DNA from: Pyrodictiaceae archaeon
GTDB taxonomy: Archaea > Thermoproteota > Thermoprotei_A > Sulfolobales > Pyrodictiaceae
Reading direction: 5' to 3'
DNA: 7,579 nt
Assembly (NCBI GenBank): GCA_027046105.1
Contig: JALTZQ010000006.1
Location: 1 to 7,579, forward strand
The notes under the pieces are model-generated. The model did not search any database, was not told the origin of the DNA, and was given only the letters and a program-made list of their open reading frames with translations. Position numbers and translations under genes: made by a program. Below, piece by piece: positions 5,475 through 7,579 of the stretch (its first letter is position 1; each line of letters starts with the position of its first letter).

Positions 5475-7579
5475 TCACTCTCTAAGGAAGTCTTGGGCCT
5501 CACTTGGTTTCTTGGCTGTTATTAGTTCTAGTACTTTGAACTTAGTACCACCATAGAATAGTGGGCCAGCATAGTTATCTGGGTCTATGTAGTCTGGTGC
5601 CCAACCTACTATCCATACATCGAACTCGCCTTTCTCGGTTTTGTCGAGTAGTACCGGCCATTCTAGTGGTTCTACTGTTATCTTGAAGCCTAACTGGCCC
5701 CAAGACTGTTGTAGTAGTGTTGCTATCTTTTCACGCTGAGTATTGCCACGGTTATACCATATCTTGATACTATACTTTGTCGGATCAATACCTGATTGCT
5801 GTATTAATTGTTTAGCTTTGGCTAAGTTGAACTCATATTTAACCACTATATCGTCATTGTGGCCTGGGAAACCTGCTGGCAACACACCCATCAATCTCTC
5901 TATGTAGCCTGCATAGACGATATCTTTTATCTGGTCAAATGGTATAGCATACATGAGTGCTTGTCTTACAAGCTTGTTATTGAATGGCTCCTTAGCTGCA
6001 TTGAGTACAATGAATACTATTGTTGGCGATATACCACGTTCCTCGACGACTATCTCGAAGTTAGTGCCTGGGTACTTGTAGCCCTTAACGTCCTTTAGCC
6101 TATCAAGTGGAATGGCACCCGTATCTGCTTGTCCACTCTTCACTATCTCGATTCTAGCTACAGCGTCATCGTTTATGAGGTAGATTACTCTCTCGTGTTG
6201 CGGTTTGGGTTGACCATAGAGTTGCTCCCATAGAGTCTTGTTGTAGTAGTATGGGTTATACTCTAACACTATGTAGCTATTTTCTTTGTACTCCTTGATG
6301 TAATAGGGGCCTGTTGCTGGTGGATACTTATGCATGAAGATCCTTGTTGGCTCATTCTCGCCAGTACCTATGTAGTTAGCCCATGCAGCCGGGTTCTTGC
6401 CGTAGTCGCTTGCCCTTAGGGCTTCCTCGTACTTGCCCTTAAGCTCCTCGACGTTATCGAACAAGTATTTCATCGGGATTATGCTTAGGAAGGGATCTGC
6501 TAGAATACTCAATACGGGGGCGTATGGGAAGTATAGTTTGAGCATTACAACGCCAGCAGTTTCTCCTTCATAACCAAAGAGATCTAGTAGCTCCTTAAGA
6601 CTCTTGACTTCCTTAGTCTGGCCTTTCCAGGAAGCGTAGATGCCTCCCTTCGCTAGTATTTGGTTAAACTCCTCTTCAGTGTAGACTTTACTAGCATTCA
6701 CATCAATAAACTCTGTAACCATCCAGCTAGGATCTAGGCCTAGCCTTGCAACACGCCATATCGTGAATAATACGTCTATGGCTGTTATATCGTAGACTTT
6801 ATCGTTCCATGGATCGTAGCCCTTTGCGCCACCACGTATTACGAAGTACCATGTTGTAGCATCTTTATCGTGGGCCCATGCCACTGCTAGATCTGGAATA
6901 AGGTTCTTGGTGTCATCTTTCCAGAAGGTTAACAGGGTAACGCCTATATTGTGCCATATCTGCCAGCCAAAGGTCTCATAGTTTGCTGCCGGGTCAAAGG
7001 TATCTGGCCAACCGTGAGTTACTATCACATACGTGTTGGGGTTATTTGCATAGTCCTTGATACCTATCTTTACTTCTGGTGCATTGGGGTCTTCCCGTAG
7101 TAGGTCGAAGCGTTCGCCAAGTGTGGGATGATAGTATCTACCCTTTACCCAGCTCCAGTAGTTGAATACAACCTTGTATTGGCCAAGCCATAGTATTGGA
7201 ACCTCTTCATTGCTTAGTTTATAGACAGCCTCGTAAAGCTGTTCACGTATGAAGGGATCAGCGGATTTACGTGCAGCTATTATGAGTGCATCAGCGTACT
7301 CGTTACGATAGAAGGCCGGATTTATGTCAACAAAGCTGACGCATTCCTCTATGGGCTTAGTCTTTTCTTTGTCTACTGAGAACTTTACTACTATGATCGG
7401 TTTACCTTTACTATCAAACTCTGGTACAACACTACCTACCGGACCAACAACTATGAATGCCTTGCTCGTCTCTATCACCATTGCTTGAGGACCAGTTGGT
7501 ACCGGGGTTGGTGGAGTTGGTGTTGGGGTGGGGGATGTGGGGCTTGGCGTTGGGGATGGGGTTGGTGTTGGTGAAGGAC
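5475..7579 (-). CDS. family-5 solute-binding protein, 5' partial, apparently circularly permuted
   Basis: This is the extracellular ligand-binding subunit of the Dpp/Opp importer. The frame is open to the right edge, so ATG 7481 is internal and the true start and signal lie outside. Counting from Met 7481: a Ser/Thr-Pro linker precedes it. Residues 57-130 look like the C-terminal end of family-5 proteins (ADALIIAAR, a REQLYEAVYKL helix, a VKG motif, YYHPTLGERFDLL). Residues 131-149 are a short joint. Residues 150-640 follow normal order: N-lobe start (TYVIVTHGWPDTFDP), LAVAWAHDKDATTWYF signature (198-213), TGPYYI (390-395), VRQALMYAI (505-513), WAPDYIDPDNY (627-637). The chain ends at 668, about 70 residues short of the usual end, and without a C-terminal anchor. 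No frameshift restores the missing tail. The ligand could be peptides or oligosaccharides. Family is certain; permutation versus tandem fusion is undecided. Confidence 0.9.
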   Translation of the reverse strand, partial: PSPTPTPSPTPSPTSPTPTPTPPTPVPTGPQAMVIETSKAFIVVGPVGSVVPEFDSKGKPIIVVKFSVDKEKTKPIEECVSFVDINPAFYRNEYADALIIAARKSADPFIREQLYEAVYKLSNEEVPILWLGQYKVVFNYWSWVKGRYYHPTLGERFDLLREDPNAPEVKIGIKDYANNPNTYVIVTHGWPDTFDPAANYETFGWQIWHNIGVTLLTFWKDDTKNLIPDLAVAWAHDKDATTWYFVIRGGAKGYDPWNDKVYDITAIDVLFTIWRVARLGLDPSWMVTEFIDVNASKVYTEEEFNQILAKGGIYASWKGQTKEVKSLKELLDLFGYEGETAGVVMLKLYFPYAPVLSILADPFLSIIPMKYLFDNVEELKGKYEEALRASDYGKNPAAWANYIGTGENEPTRIFMHKYPPATGPYYIKEYKENSYIVLEYNPYYYNKTLWEQLYGQPKPQHERVIYLINDDAVARIEIVKSGQADTGAIPLDRLKDVKGYKYPGTNFEIVVEERGISPTIVFIVLNAAKEPFNNKLVRQALMYAIPFDQIKDIVYAGYIERLMGVLPAGFPGHNDDIVVKYEFNLAKAKQLIQQSGIDPTKYSIKIWYNRGNTQREKIATLLQQSWGQLGFKITVEPLEWPVLLDKTEKGEFDVWIVGWAPDYIDPDNYAGPLFYGGTKFKVLELITAKKPSEAQDFLRE
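7482..7577 (-). repeat. coding low-complexity Ser/Thr-Pro linker in the binding protein
   Basis: Thirty-two in-frame codons upstream of ATG 7481 encode a chain of which 28 residues are Pro, Thr or Ser, mostly strict alternation such as PSPTPTPSPTP. Such stalks join archaeal surface binding proteins to their membrane anchor. The linker continues to the window edge. Its presence in the same open frame shows that the binding-protein gene begins outside the window. Confidence 0.85.
7525..7561 (+). other. G-rich tract with quadruplex potential
   Basis: Five runs of four or five G on the plus strand (7525-7528, 7530-7534, 7539-7542, 7552-7555, 7558-7561) have loops of 1, 4, 9 and 2 bases. The tract is the complement of Pro codons (CCN) in the linker, so coding need explains its composition. 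One loop exceeds the usual seven-base limit, so any quadruplex would be a long-loop form. It lies on the template strand of the gene. Confidence 0.35.

Noticed and set aside
5475..5565. A frameshift that would restore the missing C-terminus of the binding protein
   Set aside because: Reading the other two minus-strand frames after the DPDN motif meets stops quickly and gives no family-like residues. The missing module is instead found at the N-terminal side.
5475..7481. Binding-protein gene starting at ATG 7481
   Set aside because: The frame has no stop between 7481 and the window edge and encodes a typical surface-protein linker upstream. The ATG also gives no signal peptide, although the protein must be exported.

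Overview
The window most likely comes from a hyperthermophilic archaeon of the Thermoproteota (Crenarchaeota), perhaps Desulfurococcales- or Pyrodictiaceae-like. Genes start with GTG, TTG or ATG, have GGTG/GAGG-type Shine-Dalgarno sites, and are packed with 1-18 base spacings. The one clear promoter motif is an archaeal TTTATA box, and the proteins are rich in Val, Ile, Glu, Lys and Arg. The genus call is inference.

Most of the window (about 1092 to 7579, minus strand) is one nickel/peptide-type (Dpp/Opp family) ABC importer operon in the classic order: solute-binding protein, permease B, permease C, ATPase D, ATPase F. The binding protein captures ligand outside the cell. The two six-helix permeases form the channel, and the two different ATPases drive it. 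The binding-protein gene runs off the right edge. A 170-base gap separates it from permease B. That gap holds a minus-strand T-tract (candidate partial terminator), a TTTATA promoter and a GC-rich hairpin leader. The four transporter genes below it are close to overlapping. A 100-residue protein of unknown function (721-1023) follows the last ATPase on the same strand and may be part of the transcript.

The left end (1-720) holds one small plus-strand gene of unknown function (245-511). It is preceded by about 240 bases carrying three odd-centred palindromes and a 15-base direct repeat, and followed by a 209-base convergent gap with a perfect 6-bp hairpin.

The most unusual object is the binding protein. 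Its reading frame stays open 5' of the first ATG, through a (Ser/Thr)-Pro linker that reaches the window edge. After the linker comes a segment that resembles the C-terminal end of family-5 binding proteins. Only then does the normal N-terminal start of the fold appear. The chain stops about 32 residues after the DPDN motif, where that same C-terminal module should follow. This is the pattern of a circular permutation, or of a tandem fusion with the upstream copy outside the window.
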